Below are positions 26,742-41,584 of a stretch of 64,000 nucleotides of DNA, piece after piece. The stretch covers positions 4,986,304-5,050,303 of the forward strand of contig NZ_KB890024.1 in the NCBI RefSeq assembly GCF_000372965.1, read 5' to 3'. Source of the DNA: Hoeflea sp. 108 (GTDB lineage Bacteria; Pseudomonadota; Alphaproteobacteria; Rhizobiales; Rhizobiaceae). The translations under genes were made by a program, and so were the position numbers. The notes under the pieces were generated by a model that saw only the letters and a list, made by a program, of their open reading frames with translations, had not been told where the DNA came from and did not search any database. Each line of letters begins with the position of its first letter. The stretch's first letter is position 1.

Positions 26742-26878
26742 TCCTTCTCCGAGTTCACGGGGAAAAGCGGCCCGAAGGGCCGGATGAGGGGCAGCGCGTA
26801 AGTATGAGGGGCTTGCATGGCCCCTCATCAGCCTGCCAGCATCTTCTCCCTTAGAACGGGGAGAAGAAAAGCTCATCA
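26742..26878. repeat. RIME-like palindromic intergenic repeat, copy B
   Basis: It shares with copy A (5363-5500) the blocks GGATGAGGGGC(A/G)GCGCG, CCCCTCA, CCTGCC and CTTCTCCC-AACGGGGAGA, ending GCTCATCAT beside the argG stop. CGGCCC-GAA-GGGCCG forms an extra hairpin. The family identification with RIME elements is by eye. Confidence 0.65.
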
Positions 26879-28096
<1,218 letters not shown>

Positions 28097-28197
28097 TTGA
28101 GCACGGCACCTTTTGCAAGCGGCCGGCTGGGGCCGCGTTTCCCGGGCTTTCTAAGCACGAACGGCGAGCCGGGCAAGGGCGATGATGCCGCTGGGTG

Positions 28198-28300
28198 AGT
28201 AGGGGGATCAGGTCGACCCCCACTCCGGCTCTTCGGGCCATCTTTCCCCCGATCGACGGGGAAGAGGAGGTCCTCCCAGCTTGGGTTCCTCGCCCCGTCG
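28198..28300. repeat. Partial palindromic repeat between argG and tex
   Basis: GGGGGATCAGGTCGACCCCC-type and CTTCGGGCC, TTTCCCCCGATCGACGGGGAAGA hairpins (cores CCCC...GGGG) lie here. The outer GGGGAAGA/TCTTCCCC pairs recall copies A and B, but the central part differs, so membership in the same family is uncertain. Confidence 0.4.
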
Positions 28301-28301
28301 C

Positions 28302-30605
28302 CTACTTCCGCTTCATCGCCTCGAGCAGCGCCGCACCGAATGCGCCTTGCTGCTCCGGCTTGTTCTGCTGTGGCTTGGACGAGGCGAACTTCATGTCGCG
28401 GGCCTTGGCGGGAGCGGCCGAGCGCGGCGCCGCCTCGCCGCCGTCCTTGCGCATGGTGAGCCCGATGCGCTTGCGCGGGATGTCCACCTCGACGACGCGG
28501 ACCTTCACCACGTCACCGGCCTTCACGACCTCATGCGGGTCCTTCACGAACTTGTCGGCCAGCTGCGAGACATGGACAAGGCCGTCCTGGTGCACGCCGA
28601 TGTCGACGAAGGCGCCAAAGGCGGCAACGTTGGTCACCGTACCCTCGAGCAGCATGCCCGGCTTCAGGTCCTTGATGTCGTCGACCCCGTCGGCGAAGGT
28701 CGCGGTCTTGAAGCCCGGACGCGGATCACGACCCGGCTTTTCCAGCTCGGCGATGATGTCGCGCACGGTCGGCAGGCCGAAACGCTCATCGACGAACGCG
28801 CGGGGATCGATGGCCTTCAGCGCGGCACTGTCGCCCATCAGCTGGCGCAGGTCGCGGCCGCAGGACGCAACGATCTTCTTGGCGACGCCATAGGCTTCAG
28901 GATGGACCGAGGATGCATCGAGCGGCTCCTTGCCGTCGCGGATGCGCAGGAAGCCGGCGCATTGCTCGAAGGCGCGCTGGCCGAGACGCGGTACCGACAG
29001 CAGATCGCGGCGCGTGGCGAAGGCGCCCGAAGCGTCGCGATAGGCCACGATCGACTCGGCAAGCGACGGCCCGAGGCCTGAGACACGGGCGAGAAGGGGG
29101 GCGGAGGCCGTGTTGAGGTCGACGCCGACGGCGTTCACCGCATCCTCGACCACCGCTTCGAGCGAGCGGCCGAGACGGTACTGGTCGACGTCATGCTGAT
29201 ATTGGCCGACGCCGATCGACTTGGGCTCGATCTTGACCAGCTCGGCGAGCGGATCCTGCAGGCGCCGCGCAATGGACACGGCACCACGCAGCGACACGTC
29301 GAGATTGGGGAACTCGGCGGCAGCAGTGGCCGACGCCGAATAGACCGACGCGCCGGCCTCGCTGACGATGACCTTGGTCGGCTTCGGCGCCGGCATGTCA
29401 GTCAGCATATCGGCGACCAGACGCTCGGTCTCGCGGCTACCGGTGCCGTTGCCGATGGCGATCAGCTCGACCTTGTGGCGGATGATAAGCCGGGTCAGCT
29501 CGGCCTGTGTACCGCGCACGTCGTTCTTGGGCGGGAAGGGGTAGACGGTGGTGGTGTCGAGCACCTTGCCGGTGGCATCGATGACCGCGACCTTGACACC
29601 GGTACGGATGCCTGGATCGAGGCCCATGGTGGCGCGCGAGCCGGCCGGGGCAGCGAGCAGCAGATCCTTCAGGTTGCGCGAGAAGACGCGAATCGCCTCT
29701 TCTTCGGCCGCCTCGCGCAGGTCGCGCATCAGGTCGAGCGACAAGGACAGCGACAGCTTCACCCGCCAGGTCCAGCCGGCAACCTGCATCAGCCACTGGT
29801 CGCCCGGAAGCGTTGCGCCAATCGCATAGGCGGCGGCGATCATGCGCTCGACCGGCTTGACCGGCGAGATGTCGTCGGCATCGATCTCGAGGTCGAGCGA
29901 CAGCACGTCCTCGTTGCGGCCGCGCAGCATGGCCAGCGCGCGGTGGCTAGGCACGGAAGCCCAGCGCTCGGAATGGTCGAAATAATCGGAGAACTTGGCG
30001 CCGGCCTCCTGCTTGCCGTCGACGACGCGGGCGCGCATCACCGCACGCTCCTTCATGTGGGTGCGCAGACGGCCGAGCAGGTCGGCGTTCTCCGAGATGC
30101 TCTCGGCGACGATGTCGCGCGCGCCTTCGAGCGCTGCCTTCACGTCGGCGACCTCTCCGGCGACATAAGCCACGGCGAGTTCAGCCGGCACCTTGGAGCG
30201 GTCGGCGAGGATGGCTTCGGCCAGAGGGCCTAGCCCGCGCTCCCTGGCGATTTCAGCCTTGGTGCGGCGCTTCGGCTTGTAGGGCAGGTAGATGTCCTCA
30301 AGCTCTGCCTTGGTCGTTACGGTAGCGATTCGAACCGCCAGATCGTCGGTCATCTTGCCCTGGCTGGTGATCGATTCGACGATTGCCGCGCGGCGCGCCT
30401 CGAGCTCGCGCAGATAGGCAAGGCGCTCGGAGAGATCGCGCAGCTGCGTGTCGTCGAGGCCGCCGGTGACCTCCTTGCGGTAGCGGGCGACGAACGGCAC
30501 GGTCGCGCCCTCGTCGAGCAGTCCGACCGCGGCCACGACCTGCTCGGGCTTCGCGTTGATCTCGGCCGCGATGATCGCAGCGATTTTCCTGTTGTCGCCA
30601 GCCAT
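28302..30605 (-). CDS. tex: Tex family S1 RNA-binding transcription accessory protein
   Basis: A 767-residue Tex protein, a nucleic-acid-binding factor implicated in transcription and stress tolerance. The domain order is visible: an N-terminal helical region ([20 protein letters not shown], core [12 protein letters not shown]), a YqgF-like RNase H fold ([16 protein letters not shown]), tandem helix-hairpin-helix ([17 protein letters not shown] and [16 protein letters not shown]), and a C-terminal S1 domain ([21 protein letters not shown], core [10 protein letters not shown]). The Lys/Gln/Pro-rich tail is short. The start at 30605 ([10 protein letters not shown]) is preferred to the longer open frame reaching 30722. 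Confidence 0.96.
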   Translation of the reverse strand: MAGDNRKIAAIIAAEINAKPEQVVAAVGLLDEGATVPFVARYRKEVTGGLDDTQLRDLSERLAYLRELEARRAAIVESITSQGKMTDDLAVRIATVTTKAELEDIYLPYKPKRRTKAEIARERGLGPLAEAILADRSKVPAELAVAYVAGEVADVKAALEGARDIVAESISENADLLGRLRTHMKERAVMRARVVDGKQEAGAKFSDYFDHSERWASVPSHRALAMLRGRNEDVLSLDLEIDADDISPVKPVERMIAAAYAIGATLPGDQWLMQVAGWTWRVKLSLSLSLDLMRDLREAAEEEAIRVFSRNLKDLLLAAPAGSRATMGLDPGIRTGVKVAVIDATGKVLDTTTVYPFPPKNDVRGTQAELTRLIIRHKVELIAIGNGTGSRETERLVADMLTDMPAPKPTKVIVSEAGASVYSASATAAAEFPNLDVSLRGAVSIARRLQDPLAELVKIEPKSIGVGQYQHDVDQYRLGRSLEAVVEDAVNAVGVDLNTASAPLLARVSGLGPSLAESIVAYRDASGAFATRRDLLSVPRLGQRAFEQCAGFLRIRDGKEPLDASSVHPEAYGVAKKIVASCGRDLRQLMGDSAALKAIDPRAFVDERFGLPTVRDIIAELEKPGRDPRPGFKTATFADGVDDIKDLKPGMLLEGTVTNVAAFGAFVDIGVHQDGLVHVSQLADKFVKDPHEVVKAGDVVKVRVVEVDIPRKRIGLTMRKDGGEAAPRSAAPAKARDMKFASSKPQQNKPEQQGAFGAALLEAMKRK

Positions 30606-30812
30606 GGAATCCTGGTGCCTGTTGAACGGGTGCGCGAACATAGTGACTGCCGGCCGGAACGCCAAACGGCCATTGTCCCACGCCATCTCAAGCTCCACAG
30701 AAAAGCGGCAGGGCTGCGGCAATCGGCGCGGGCAGGGGCGGAAGTTTTGGCAGGTTTCCTTCGCACTTCCGCGTATCTTCCCCGGAAGGCGCGCGCCCTC
30801 AGGAGCACATGA

Positions 30813-31169
30813 ATGAAGTTCGACCGGGTTCTGTTTGTCGCCGCTGCATTGTTCGGTGCAGCCGGCGTGGCGCTATCTGCCGCAGCCAGCCATGGCGGCA
30901 GCGCCAATTTCGCCACGGCCGCAAACTTCCTGCTGTTTCACGCGCCTGTGCTGTTGGCGCTGTCGCTGGTGGTTGCGGGCAGCCGTGTGCTGCACATCGG
31001 AGCCGCCATCCTGCTTCTGGCGGTGCTGCTGTTCTCCGGCGACCTGCTGGCGCGCGACTATCTCGGGCAGCGCCTGTTTCCGTTTGCCGCGCCGGTGGGC
31101 GGCACCGGCATGATTGTGGGCTGGTTGACGCTGGCCGTCGGCGGGCTGTTGGCACGCAGGGACGGTTGA
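30813..31169 (+). CDS. DUF423 small membrane protein
   Basis: A 118-residue inner-membrane protein with four predicted helices and the DUF423 (YgdD-like) hallmarks [19 protein letters not shown] near the start, [14 protein letters not shown] in the middle and [15 protein letters not shown] at the end. Its function is unknown. It is a single-gene unit whose stop lies three bases from the end of the convergent pccR-like gene. Confidence 0.9.
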   Translation: MKFDRVLFVAAALFGAAGVALSAAASHGGSANFATAANFLLFHAPVLLALSLVVAGSRVLHIGAAILLLAVLLFSGDLLARDYLGQRLFPFAAPVGGTGMIVGWLTLAVGGLLARRDG

Positions 31170-31172
31170 CGT

Positions 31173-32585
31173 TCAGCCGATCCGATACGGCAGCGGATGC
31201 CGGACATCCCTGTCGATCACCAGCCGTCGCTTGAGCGGCGGCACGGCACGCTGCAGGCAATTGGTGCGCTCGCAGATGCGGCAGGAGATGCCGATCGGAT
31301 CGAAGGCGGTCTTGCTGCCCAGCTCCAGCCCGTCGGCGTAGACAAAATCCTGGGCGTAGGTGACCTCGCAGCCAAGTGCGATGGCATAGCGGCGATGCGG
31401 CGCGTTGAAGCCGCCGCCGCCCTTTGAAATCTCGGTTGCGATGCAGAGATAGCGCGCGCCATCGGGCGTTTCAGCCAGTTGGCGGATGATGCGCCCTGGC
31501 GTCTCGAAGGCTTGGTGCACGTTCCACAGCGGGCAGGCAGCGCCAAAGCGGGCGAACTGCAGCTTGGCCGCACTATGGCGCTTGGTGATGTTGCCGGCGC
31601 GGTCGATGCGGGCAAAGAAGATCGGCACGCCCTTGTGGCCTGGGCGCTGCAAGGTGCTGAGGCGATGCGCCACCTGCTCGATCGAGGCGCCGAAATGCGC
31701 CGCCAACAATTCGAGATCGTGGCGCAGCTCGCCGGCCGCGCGCATGAACGCCTGGTAAGGCAGGGCAAGCGCCCCAGCGAAATAGTTGCGCAGCCCCATC
31801 TTGCAGATCTCCAGCGCCTCGCTGGTGCGGAAATCGGCAGAGCGAGCGACCTGCGCCACCTCGGCCTCTATCTCCATCTCGGCGATCTGAAAGGCAATCT
31901 GGAAGCTGCGGGTGGCAAGCGGCGAGTAGGGGTTGAGAAACAGCACGCCCGATTTAGCGTCGAAGCGGCGCAGCGCGTCGTCATCGGCATCAACGCGGGC
32001 GATGCGGACTCCGTGCTTGCTTTCGAGATGCCCGGCGAGCGCCGCATAGCTGTCGCGCTCGCCGATGCCGAGTTCGCCCGCCAGCCGCTCGGCCGCCACA
32101 TCGAGCGCGTGGATGTAGTTGTCGACGAAGTGGAAGAAGTCTCGCACCTCTTCGTAAGGCGTCGGCTCCGACCCGGCGGCACCGCGACCCAGCGTGTCGT
32201 CGAGGCTCGCCAGTTGCTCGGAATTGCGGCGATAGGCCTGGTGCGCCGAGATCAGCGCCCGGGCAAAGCCCGGCGCGTTCTGCGTCACCAGCTTGAGCTC
32301 CTGCAGGTTGGGCGCATAATTCTCGAAGATCGGATCGGACAGCGCTTCCGTCAACGCCGACAGCAACCGGTCATTGTCGCCCTGCGAAATCTCCGAAATG
32401 TCGATCTGGAACTTTTCGGCCAGCGCCAGCAGCACCGAGGCTGAGACAGGGCGCTGGTTGTTCTCGATCTGGTTGAGATAGCTGGTCGAGATGCCGATGC
32501 GCTCGGCGAAGCTCGCCTGCGTCGCCTTGTTGGCTTCGCGCAGTTCGCGCACTTTGCGGCCAATATAGAGTTTGCGGGTCGCCAT
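31173..32585 (-). CDS. pccR: Short-chain fatty acyl regulator, ScfR/PccR family
   Basis: A 470-residue regulator with an N-terminal XRE helix-turn-helix (about 8-65; ERIGISTSYLNQIENNQRP), a central ImmA/IrrE-like DUF955 region (about 190-260) and a C-terminal DUF2083-type domain with conserved Cys (ISCRICERTNCLQRAVPPL). This is the architecture of ScfR proteins; Rhodobacter PccR controls propionyl-CoA carboxylase by sensing acyl-CoAs. Divergence from bioY-pccB-pccA-mutase supports the same role here. Repeated TTTGCAA elements in the intergenic region are candidate binding sites. The symbol is assigned by architecture and context. Confidence 0.88.
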   Translation of the reverse strand: MATRKLYIGRKVRELREANKATQASFAERIGISTSYLNQIENNQRPVSASVLLALAEKFQIDISEISQGDNDRLLSALTEALSDPIFENYAPNLQELKLVTQNAPGFARALISAHQAYRRNSEQLASLDDTLGRGAAGSEPTPYEEVRDFFHFVDNYIHALDVAAERLAGELGIGERDSYAALAGHLESKHGVRIARVDADDDALRRFDAKSGVLFLNPYSPLATRSFQIAFQIAEMEIEAEVAQVARSADFRTSEALEICKMGLRNYFAGALALPYQAFMRAAGELRHDLELLAAHFGASIEQVAHRLSTLQRPGHKGVPIFFARIDRAGNITKRHSAAKLQFARFGAACPLWNVHQAFETPGRIIRQLAETPDGARYLCIATEISKGGGGFNAPHRRYAIALGCEVTYAQDFVYADGLELGSKTAFDPIGISCRICERTNCLQRAVPPLKRRLVIDRDVRHPLPYRIG

Positions 32586-32586
32586 A

Positions 32587-32728
32587 TTTGCAATTTCGCA
32601 ATTTACATTTTTGGAATTTGTACATTACGCTTTTGCACACTTTCAACGGTTTTCCTATGGCGGGCATAGGCGTAATGGGCGCTAACTGCGCCTTGCCGCT
32701 GACGCGGCGGGGAGACATTGTTTTGCAA
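32587..32728. promoter_or_regulatory. TTTGCAA repeats, candidate PccR operators
   Basis: TTTGCAA and TTCGCAA lie in tandem at 32587-32601 directly before the pccR start. TTTTGCAC occurs at 32631-32638 inside a possible -35 (TTGCAC, 17 bp, TATGGC), and TTTGCAA recurs at 32722-32728, 24 bp before bioY. PccR of Rhodobacter is reported to bind paired TTTGCAAA elements; the match here is partial. No BioR box was seen. Confidence 0.5.
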
Positions 32729-32751
32729 GATCGTAGTGCGGGAGAAAAATA

Positions 32752-33333
32752 ATGACGCTCTACCAGGCCGTCGCACCGGAACGGACAAGCCGGATAAGCA
32801 CGATGGATGTAGTGGCAGTCGTAGCGGGATCGCTGCTGCTGACCGTTTCGGCCAAGATCCAGGTGCCATTCTATCCCGTGCCGATGACCATGCAGACGCT
32901 TGTCGTCATCGGTCTCGGCCTGGCGCTTGGCCCGGTGCGCGGTGCCGCCGCCGTGGCGCTTTATCTGACGCAGGGTGCGCTCGGCCTGCCAGTCTTCGCC
33001 GGCACGCCGGAAAAGGGCATTGGTCTTGCCTACATGATGGGCCCGACCGGCGGTTATCTCGCTGGCTACCTGCCTGCTGCCGCGCTCGCTGGCTGGCTCG
33101 CCGAACGCGGTTGGGATCGCAATGCCTTCACCGCCATGCTGGCTGCACTGCTCGCCGGCGCTGTCATCTACGTGCCCGGCCTGCTCTGGCTCGGCAGCGT
33201 CGTTGGCTGGGACAAACCGGTGCTGGCCTTCGGGCTTTATCCCTTCATCCCGGGCGACGTCATGAAGGCCGTGCTTGCGGCAATCGCTTTTCCCGCCGCC
33301 TGGAAATGGCTTTCTCACAAGGGCATGAACTGA
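32752..33333 (+). CDS. bioY: Biotin transporter substrate-binding subunit BioY
   Basis: A 193-residue ECF-type S component with about six membrane helices that binds biotin with high affinity. Motifs: [19 protein letters not shown] near the N-terminus, [27 protein letters not shown] (core [10 protein letters not shown]) and the C-terminal [12 protein letters not shown]. It is the first gene of the propionate operon; its stop overlaps the pccB start (TGATG). PccA is biotinylated, so co-expression matches cofactor demand. bioM and bioN are not adjacent, so energising components must be elsewhere or BioY works alone. GGGAGAAAAATA precedes the ATG. Confidence 0.95.
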   Translation: MTLYQAVAPERTSRISTMDVVAVVAGSLLLTVSAKIQVPFYPVPMTMQTLVVIGLGLALGPVRGAAAVALYLTQGALGLPVFAGTPEKGIGLAYMMGPTGGYLAGYLPAAALAGWLAERGWDRNAFTAMLAALLAGAVIYVPGLLWLGSVVGWDKPVLAFGLYPFIPGDVMKAVLAAIAFPAAWKWLSHKGMN

Positions 33334-34865
33334 TGCGCGCCGTACTCGAACAACTGGAAGCCCGCCGCGCCGAGGCCCGCCTCGGCGGTGGCCAGAAGCG
33401 CATCGACGCCCAGCACGCCAAGGGCAAGCTGACGGCGCGCGAACGCATCGACGTGCTGCTCGACGAAGGCTCCTTCGAAGAGTTCGACATGTATGTCACC
33501 CATCGTACCACCGAGTTCGGCATGGCCGAGCAGAAGGTGGCGGGCGACGGTGTCGTCACAGGCTGGGGCACCATCAACGGCCGCCTGGTCTACGTCTTTT
33601 CGCAGGACTTCACCGTGCTCGGCGGCTCGCTGTCCGAGACGCACGCGCAGAAGATCTGCAAGATCATGGACATGGCCGTGCGCAACGGCGCGCCGGTCAT
33701 CGGCCTCAACGATTCCGGTGGCGCCCGCATCCAGGAGGGCGTTGCCTCGCTTGCCGGCTATGCCGATGTATTCAAGCGCAATGTCGACGCCTCGGGCGTG
33801 GTGCCGCAGATCTCGGTCATCATGGGCCCATGCGCCGGTGGCGCGGTCTATTCGCCCGCCATGACCGACTTCATCTTCATGGTGCGCGACTCGTCCTACA
33901 TGTTCGTGACCGGTCCCGACGTGGTGAAGACCGTCACCAACGAGATCGTCACCGCCGAGGAACTCGGCGGCGCCCGCACCCACACCTCGAAATCCTCGGT
34001 CGCCGACGGCGCCTACGAAAACGATATCGAGGCGCTGGAGCAGGTTCGTCTGCTGTTCGACTTCCTGCCGCTCAACAACCGCGAGAAGCCGCCGGTCAGG
34101 CCGTTCCACGACGACCCGGCGCGGCTGGAAAAGCGGCTCGATACACTGATCCCCGACAGTGCGGCCAAGCCCTACGACATGAAGGAGCTGATCCTCGCCA
34201 TTGCCGACGAGGGCGACTTCTTCGAAATCCAGGAGGCTTTCGCCAGGAACATCATCACCGGCTTCATGCGCATCGAGGGCCAGAGCGTTGGCGTCGTCGC
34301 CAACCAGCCGATGGTGCTGGCCGGCTGCCTCGACATTGACTCGTCACGCAAGGCAGCGCGCTTCGTGCGCTTCTGCGATGCGTTCTCGATCCCGATACTG
34401 ACCTTGGTCGACGTGCCGGGCTTCCTGCCGGGTACGGCGCAGGAATATGGCGGCGTCATCAAGCACGGTGCCAAGCTGCTGTTCGCCTATTCGCAGGCGA
34501 CCGTACCGATGGTCACGCTGATCACCCGCAAAGCCTATGGCGGCGCCTACGACGTCATGGCCTCCAAGCATATCGGTGCCGACATCAACTATGCCTGGCC
34601 GACGGCCGAGATCGCGGTGATGGGCGCCAAGGGCGCGACCGAGATTCTTTATCGTTCGGAACTTGGCGACGCAGACAAGATCGCCGCACGCACCAAGGAA
34701 TATGAAGAACGCTTCGCCAATCCCTTCGTCGCCGCCGAGCGCGGTTTCATCGACGAAGTGATCATGCCGCATTCGTCGCGCCGCCGCATCGCCCGCGCCT
34801 TCGCCGCCCTGCGCGGCAAGAAGCTTGATGCGCCGTGGAAGAAGCACGACACGATACCGCTGTGA
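33333..34865 (+). CDS. pccB: Propionyl-CoA carboxylase, carboxyltransferase (beta) subunit
   Basis: A 510-residue carboxyltransferase that moves CO2 from biotin on PccA to propionyl-CoA, forming (S)-methylmalonyl-CoA. The oxyanion-hole Gly-rich segments are intact: [12 protein letters not shown] in the N-terminal half and [14 protein letters not shown] in the C-terminal half, together with [13 protein letters not shown]. The ATG overlaps the bioY stop, indicating translational coupling. The start matches the family N-terminus ([17 protein letters not shown]). Cytoplasmic alpha6-beta6 complex. Confidence 0.97.
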   Translation: MRAVLEQLEARRAEARLGGGQKRIDAQHAKGKLTARERIDVLLDEGSFEEFDMYVTHRTTEFGMAEQKVAGDGVVTGWGTINGRLVYVFSQDFTVLGGSLSETHAQKICKIMDMAVRNGAPVIGLNDSGGARIQEGVASLAGYADVFKRNVDASGVVPQISVIMGPCAGGAVYSPAMTDFIFMVRDSSYMFVTGPDVVKTVTNEIVTAEELGGARTHTSKSSVADGAYENDIEALEQVRLLFDFLPLNNREKPPVRPFHDDPARLEKRLDTLIPDSAAKPYDMKELILAIADEGDFFEIQEAFARNIITGFMRIEGQSVGVVANQPMVLAGCLDIDSSRKAARFVRFCDAFSIPILTLVDVPGFLPGTAQEYGGVIKHGAKLLFAYSQATVPMVTLITRKAYGGAYDVMASKHIGADINYAWPTAEIAVMGAKGATEILYRSELGDADKIAARTKEYEERFANPFVAAERGFIDEVIMPHSSRRRIARAFAALRGKKLDAPWKKHDTIPL

Positions 34866-34876
34866 GCAGGTCAAAA

Positions 34877-36895
34877 ATGTTCAAGAAAATCCTCATCGCC
34901 AATCGCGGCGAGATCGCCTGCCGGGTCATCAAGACGGCCAAGAAGCTCGGTATCGCAACGGTCGCGGTCTATTCCGATGCTGACCGCGAGGCCCTGCATG
35001 TGAAGATGGCCGACGAGGCCGTCCACATCGGCCCTGCGCCGTCGAACCAGTCCTACATCGTCATCCAGAAGATCATCGACGCGATCAGGCAGACCGGGGC
35101 GGATGCGGTGCATCCCGGTTATGGCTTTCTGTCGGAGAACGCGAACTTCGCCGAGGCGCTGAAGGCCGAGGGCGTCGCCTTCGTCGGACCGCCGCCCGTA
35201 GCGATCGAGGCGATGGGCGACAAGATCACCTCGAAGAAGATCGCGGCATCCGCCGGCGTATCGACAGTGCCCGGTCACATGGGCCTGATCGAGGACGCTG
35301 ATGAGGCGGTGAAGATCGCCAATTCGATCGGCTATCCCGTCATGATCAAGGCCTCCGCCGGCGGCGGCGGCAAGGGCATGCGCATTGCATGGAACGACAC
35401 CGAGGCCCGCGAGGGCTTCCAGTCATCGAAGAACGAGGCAAAATCGTCGTTCGGCGACGACCGCATCTTCATCGAGAAATTCGTCACCCAACCGCGCCAT
35501 ATCGAGATCCAGGTGCTGGGCGACCAGCACGGCAACCTCGTCTATCTCGGCGAGCGTGAATGCTCGATCCAACGCCGCAATCAGAAGGTTATCGAAGAGG
35601 CGCCGTCGCCCTTCCTCGACGCCGAGACCCGCAAGGCGATGGGCGAGCAGGCTGTCGCTCTTGGCAAAGCCGTCGGCTATTTCTCGGCCGGCACGGTCGA
35701 GTTCATCGTCGATGGCAACAGGAACTTCTATTTCCTCGAGATGAACACGCGTCTCCAGGTCGAGCATCCTGTAACCGAGCTGATCACCGGCATCGACCTC
35801 GTCGAAGAGATGATCCGCGTCGCCGCGGGCGAGAAGCTGCGCTTCAGCCAGGACGATGTGAAGCTCAACGGCTGGGCCATCGAGAGCCGCCTCTACGCCG
35901 AAGATCCTTATCGCAACTTCCTGCCGTCGATCGGCCGGCTGACCCGCTATCGCCCGCCGGTCGAAGGCAAGCGTGACGACGGCACCATCGTCCGCAATGA
36001 CACCGGCGTATTCGAGGGCGGCGAAATCTCGATGTATTACGACCCGATGATCGCCAAGCTCTGCACTTTTGCTCCAGGAGAAGCGGCTCCCGCCCGCCTG
36101 GCGGCGATCGAGGCCATGGGCCGGGCGCTCGACGACTTCGAGGTCGAGGGCATCGGCCACAATCTGCCGTTCCTGTCGGCGGTCATGGACCAGGAGCGCT
36201 TCCGCTCAGGCGCGCTGACCACTGCATACATTGCCGAGGAATTCCCCGACGGCTTTGCCGGCGTGACACCTTCCGAGGCCGACGCCCGCAAGCTTGCCGC
36301 GGTGGCGGCGCTGATCAACCAGTCCGTACAGCGCCGCAGCGCCCAGATCTCGGGCTCGCTCGCCAACCACCAGCGCCCCGTCGGCGCCGACTGGGTGGTT
36401 ACCCTTGCCGGCCTCACTCTGCCGCTCCATGTCAGGGACGGGGCGGACGGCACCGTGGTCGAATTCGATGACGGCGCAGCACTTGCGGTATCGAGCGACT
36501 GGCTGCCCGGCCACCCGCACGCCAACTTCGCCGTGGGCGGTACCTCCATCGGTGTCAAGGTTTCGCGCTCGGGCACCGGCTGGCGCCTGCGCTGGCGTGG
36601 CATGGATGTGATGACCCATGTGCGCAGCCCGCGCGTCGCCGAACTGGCGAAGCTGATGCCGGTGAAGCTGCCGCCCGACACCTCGAAGATGCTGCTCTGC
36701 CCGATGCCGGGGGTGGTGACGTCGATCCTGGTCAAGCAAGGCGACACCGTCGAGGCCGGCCAGTCGCTGGCGACAGTGGAGGCTATGAAGATGGAAAACG
36801 TGCTGCGCGCCGAGCGCAAGGGCACGGTCAAGCGCGTCGCGGCAACCGCAGGCGAAAGCCTCGCCGTCGACGAACTGATCATGGAATTCGAGTGA
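34877..36895 (+). CDS. pccA: Propionyl-CoA carboxylase, biotin carboxylase/BCCP (alpha) subunit
   Basis: A 672-residue protein: biotin carboxylase (residues 1-450; [17 protein letters not shown]-grasp loop [22 protein letters not shown]), a linker domain, and a C-terminal biotin carrier domain with Lys638 in EAMKMEN as the biotinylation site. It carboxylates its own biotin with ATP and bicarbonate and works with PccB. The ATG at 34877 is chosen because [14 protein letters not shown] is the family start; it lies 11 bases after the pccB stop, in one operon with pccB and the mutase. Confidence 0.97.
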   Translation: MFKKILIANRGEIACRVIKTAKKLGIATVAVYSDADREALHVKMADEAVHIGPAPSNQSYIVIQKIIDAIRQTGADAVHPGYGFLSENANFAEALKAEGVAFVGPPPVAIEAMGDKITSKKIAASAGVSTVPGHMGLIEDADEAVKIANSIGYPVMIKASAGGGGKGMRIAWNDTEAREGFQSSKNEAKSSFGDDRIFIEKFVTQPRHIEIQVLGDQHGNLVYLGERECSIQRRNQKVIEEAPSPFLDAETRKAMGEQAVALGKAVGYFSAGTVEFIVDGNRNFYFLEMNTRLQVEHPVTELITGIDLVEEMIRVAAGEKLRFSQDDVKLNGWAIESRLYAEDPYRNFLPSIGRLTRYRPPVEGKRDDGTIVRNDTGVFEGGEISMYYDPMIAKLCTFAPGEAAPARLAAIEAMGRALDDFEVEGIGHNLPFLSAVMDQERFRSGALTTAYIAEEFPDGFAGVTPSEADARKLAAVAALINQSVQRRSAQISGSLANHQRPVGADWVVTLAGLTLPLHVRDGADGTVVEFDDGAALAVSSDWLPGHPHANFAVGGTSIGVKVSRSGTGWRLRWRGMDVMTHVRSPRVAELAKLMPVKLPPDTSKMLLCPMPGVVTSILVKQGDTVEAGQSLATVEAMKMENVLRAERKGTVKRVAATAGESLAVDELIMEFE

Positions 36896-36903
36896 GGTGT
36901 GCC

Positions 36904-39045
<2,142 letters not shown>

Positions 39046-39060
39046 GCGCCACACGAGGCG

Positions 39061-39089
39061 AAAAAGGCCCGCTAAAGCGGGCCTTTTTT
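39061..39089. terminator. Bidirectional terminator between the mutase gene and galU
   Basis: GGCCCGCT and AGCGGGCC form a perfect 8-bp stem around AA, with five A on the left and six T on the right. It serves the plus-strand operon and can serve convergent galU. Confidence 0.9.
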
Positions 39090-39115
39090 GCATTTGGAGA
39101 TAGACAAGAAGATCC

Positions 39116-40018
39116 TCAGGCCGACACCTGTTCGCGGTCGTGCTCCGCGATCATCTCGCGCAGCGCTTCCAGCACCGAGCCCTTGAGATCGGCCCGTTTC
39201 AGCGCGAACGCCACATTGGCCTGGATGAAACCTTCCTTGGAGCCGCAGTCGAACATGCGTCCCCCGAACGGGCGGGCGAAGAACGCCTGGTTGTCGGCAA
39301 GCCTGACCATCGCATCCGTCAGCTGGATCTCTCCGCCGGCGCCACGCGCCTGGGTGCCCAAAAGCGTGAAGATCTCCGGCTGTAGGATGTAGCGGCCGTT
39401 GATGTAGTAGGTCGACGGTGCATCGGCCGGCTTCGGCTTCTCCACCATCGCCGTCACCTCGAAGCCCGAGCCGGTGGCTTGGCCCTGGCCGACGATGCCG
39501 TATTTGTTGGTCTCATGCGACTGGCATTGCTCGACGGCAATCACATTGCCGCCGGTTTCGCCATAGAGCTCCATGATCTCGGCCAGACAGCCGCGCTTGC
39601 CGAACGACACCATATCGGGCAACAGCAGCGCGAACGGCTCGTCGCCGATGATGTCGCGGGCGCACCAGACGGCGTGGCCGAGGCCATGCGGCGCTTGCTG
39701 GCGGGTGAAGCTGGTGGTGCCGGGCACTGGCAGCAGCGTTTCCAGCGACTTGATCTCGGCGACCTTGCCGGCCTGCTCGAGCGTGCCGATCAGTTCGGGA
39801 TGCAGGTCGAAATAGTCCTCGATGACGGCCTTGTTGCGGCCGGTGACGAAGACGATGTGCTCGACGCCGGCTTCCAGCGCCTCGTCGACGGCATACTGCA
39901 CCACCGGCCGGTCAACCACCGGCAGCATCTCCTTCGGCATCGACTTTGTCGCCGGCAAAAACCGCGTGCCAAGACCAGCCACCGGAATGACTGCCTTGCG
40001 GACTTTCCTGATTGCCAC
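39116..40018 (-). CDS. galU: UTP-glucose-1-phosphate uridylyltransferase
   Basis: A 300-residue nucleotidyltransferase making UDP-glucose from UTP and glucose-1-phosphate for exopolysaccharide, LPS and UDP-glucuronate. The nucleotide-binding signature [18 protein letters not shown] is near the N-terminus, with [14 protein letters not shown] after it. The start is GTG at 40018, chosen for its GAGGGAGAA ribosome-binding site and the family N-terminus; longer ATG/GTG frames to 40156 lack support. ugd lies upstream on the same strand after about 165 bp, the next enzyme of the pathway. Confidence 0.96.
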   Translation of the reverse strand: MAIRKVRKAVIPVAGLGTRFLPATKSMPKEMLPVVDRPVVQYAVDEALEAGVEHIVFVTGRNKAVIEDYFDLHPELIGTLEQAGKVAEIKSLETLLPVPGTTSFTRQQAPHGLGHAVWCARDIIGDEPFALLLPDMVSFGKRGCLAEIMELYGETGGNVIAVEQCQSHETNKYGIVGQGQATGSGFEVTAMVEKPKPADAPSTYYINGRYILQPEIFTLLGTQARGAGGEIQLTDAMVRLADNQAFFARPFGGRMFDCGSKEGFIQANVAFALKRADLKGSVLEALREMIAEHDREQVSA

Positions 40019-40182
40019 TTCGTTCTCCCTCAGATGTTCAATGCTTGTCCCTTGCGACAGCAAATTCCATGCGGAAAATAACTGCTTGGCGCGGCTATAG
40101 TTCCCGACTGATGACAATATTGAGGCAGCCGGAATCGGCCTGAGCCAATCAGGCAATCAACAAAGATTTCAGTCTGTTATGG

Positions 40183-41514
40183 CTACGCGGCCTTGCGGCC
40201 GATGGAGACGTAGGTGATGCCGTGGCGGGCGACGACCGCCGGGTCGTAGAGATTGCGCCCGTCGAAGATGACGGCTGTCGAGAGCTGCTGCCTGATCAGC
40301 TCGAAGGATGGCGCCCGGAAGTTCTTCCATTCTGTGGCGATCAGCAGCGCATCCGCCCCGCGCAGGGCCGCCTCCTTGGTGCCGCACAGCAGAAGGTCGT
40401 CGCGCTGGCCGTAGATCTGCTGCGCCTCGTTCATCGCCTCGGGATCGTAGGCCTGGACCTTGGCGCCTGCGGCCCACAGCGCTTCCATCAGCACGCGCGC
40501 CGGCGCCTCGCGCATGTCGTCGGTGTTGGGCTTGAACGACAGTCCCCACAGCGCAAAGGTCTTTCCCTGGAGATCCCCGTTGAAATGCGCCTTCACCTTG
40601 TCGAACAGCACCGCCTTCTGGGCGTTGTTGCGGTCTTCGACCGACTGCAAGAGCACCGGCTCGAAACCGACGTCTTCGGCCGTGCGGATCAGCGCACGCA
40701 CGTCCTTGGGGAAACACGAGCCGCCATAGCCGAGGCCGGGATAGATGAAGTGGTAGCCGATGCGCGGGTCCGAGCCGATGCCCTTGCGCACCTCCTCGAT
40801 GTCGGCACCAAGCAGCTCAGCGAGATTGGCCATCTCGTTCATGAAGCTGATCTTGGTCGCCAGCATGCAATTGGCGGCGTATTTGGTGAACTCGGCCGAG
40901 CGCACGTCCATGACGATGATCTTCTCATGGTTGCGGTTGAACGGCGCGTAGAGCTCGCGCATCACCGCTTCGGAGTTTTCGCTCTCGGTGCCGACGATGA
41001 TGCGGTCGGGCTTCATGCAGTCGGCAACCGCCGAGCCTTCCTTCAGGAATTCCGGATTGGAGACGACGTCGAAGGCGAGATCGTCCCGCCCGCGCGCCTT
41101 CAGCGCCGCCGCAATCGCCTCGCGCACCTTGTCGGCGGTGCCGACTGGCACGGTCGACTTGCCGACGACGATCTTGGGCTCGTCCATCTCGCGGCCGATC
41201 GCATCGGCCACCGACAGCACATATTTCAAGTCCGCCGAGCCGTCCTCGCCTTGCGGCGTGCCGACAGCGATCATCTGGATCTCGCCATGGCGCACGGCCA
41301 TCGCCGCATCGGTGGTGAAAACGATACGGCCGGCAGCGTGGTTCTCGCGCACCAAAGCCTCCAGCCCGGGCTCGAAGATCGGGATGAAACCCTGGTTCAG
41401 CCGCTCGACCTTGGCTGCATCGATATCGACGCAGACGACGTCATGCCCGACCTCGGCCAACACCGCCGCCTGTACCAGACCAACATAGCCAATGCCGAAA
41501 ACAGTCAGATTCAT
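40183..41514 (-). CDS. ugd: UDP-glucose 6-dehydrogenase
   Basis: A 443-residue enzyme oxidising UDP-glucose to UDP-glucuronate with two NAD, feeding surface polysaccharides. The NAD motif GIGYVG is at residues 7-12, and the catalytic Cys267 lies in [16 protein letters not shown] and the C-terminal UDP-binding domain are complete. It is followed on the same strand by galU, which supplies its substrate, though separate promoters are possible because the gap is about 165 bp. Cytoplasmic. Confidence 0.96.
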   Translation of the reverse strand: MNLTVFGIGYVGLVQAAVLAEVGHDVVCVDIDAAKVERLNQGFIPIFEPGLEALVRENHAAGRIVFTTDAAMAVRHGEIQMIAVGTPQGEDGSADLKYVLSVADAIGREMDEPKIVVGKSTVPVGTADKVREAIAAALKARGRDDLAFDVVSNPEFLKEGSAVADCMKPDRIIVGTESENSEAVMRELYAPFNRNHEKIIVMDVRSAEFTKYAANCMLATKISFMNEMANLAELLGADIEEVRKGIGSDPRIGYHFIYPGLGYGGSCFPKDVRALIRTAEDVGFEPVLLQSVEDRNNAQKAVLFDKVKAHFNGDLQGKTFALWGLSFKPNTDDMREAPARVLMEALWAAGAKVQAYDPEAMNEAQQIYGQRDDLLLCGTKEAALRGADALLIATEWKNFRAPSFELIRQQLSTAVIFDGRNLYDPAVVARHGITYVSIGRKAA

Positions 41515-41584
41515 AGGCCAGATCCTATTCGCGCCCGTGCGCTTCGCACGCGCTTGATACAGGAATTTGACAGCGCGTAGAAGT

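Noticed and set aside
32586..32751. BioR operator upstream of bioY, or a cobalamin riboswitch for the mutase operon
   Set aside because: No TTATNNATAA-type BioR site and no B12-box sequence could be found.
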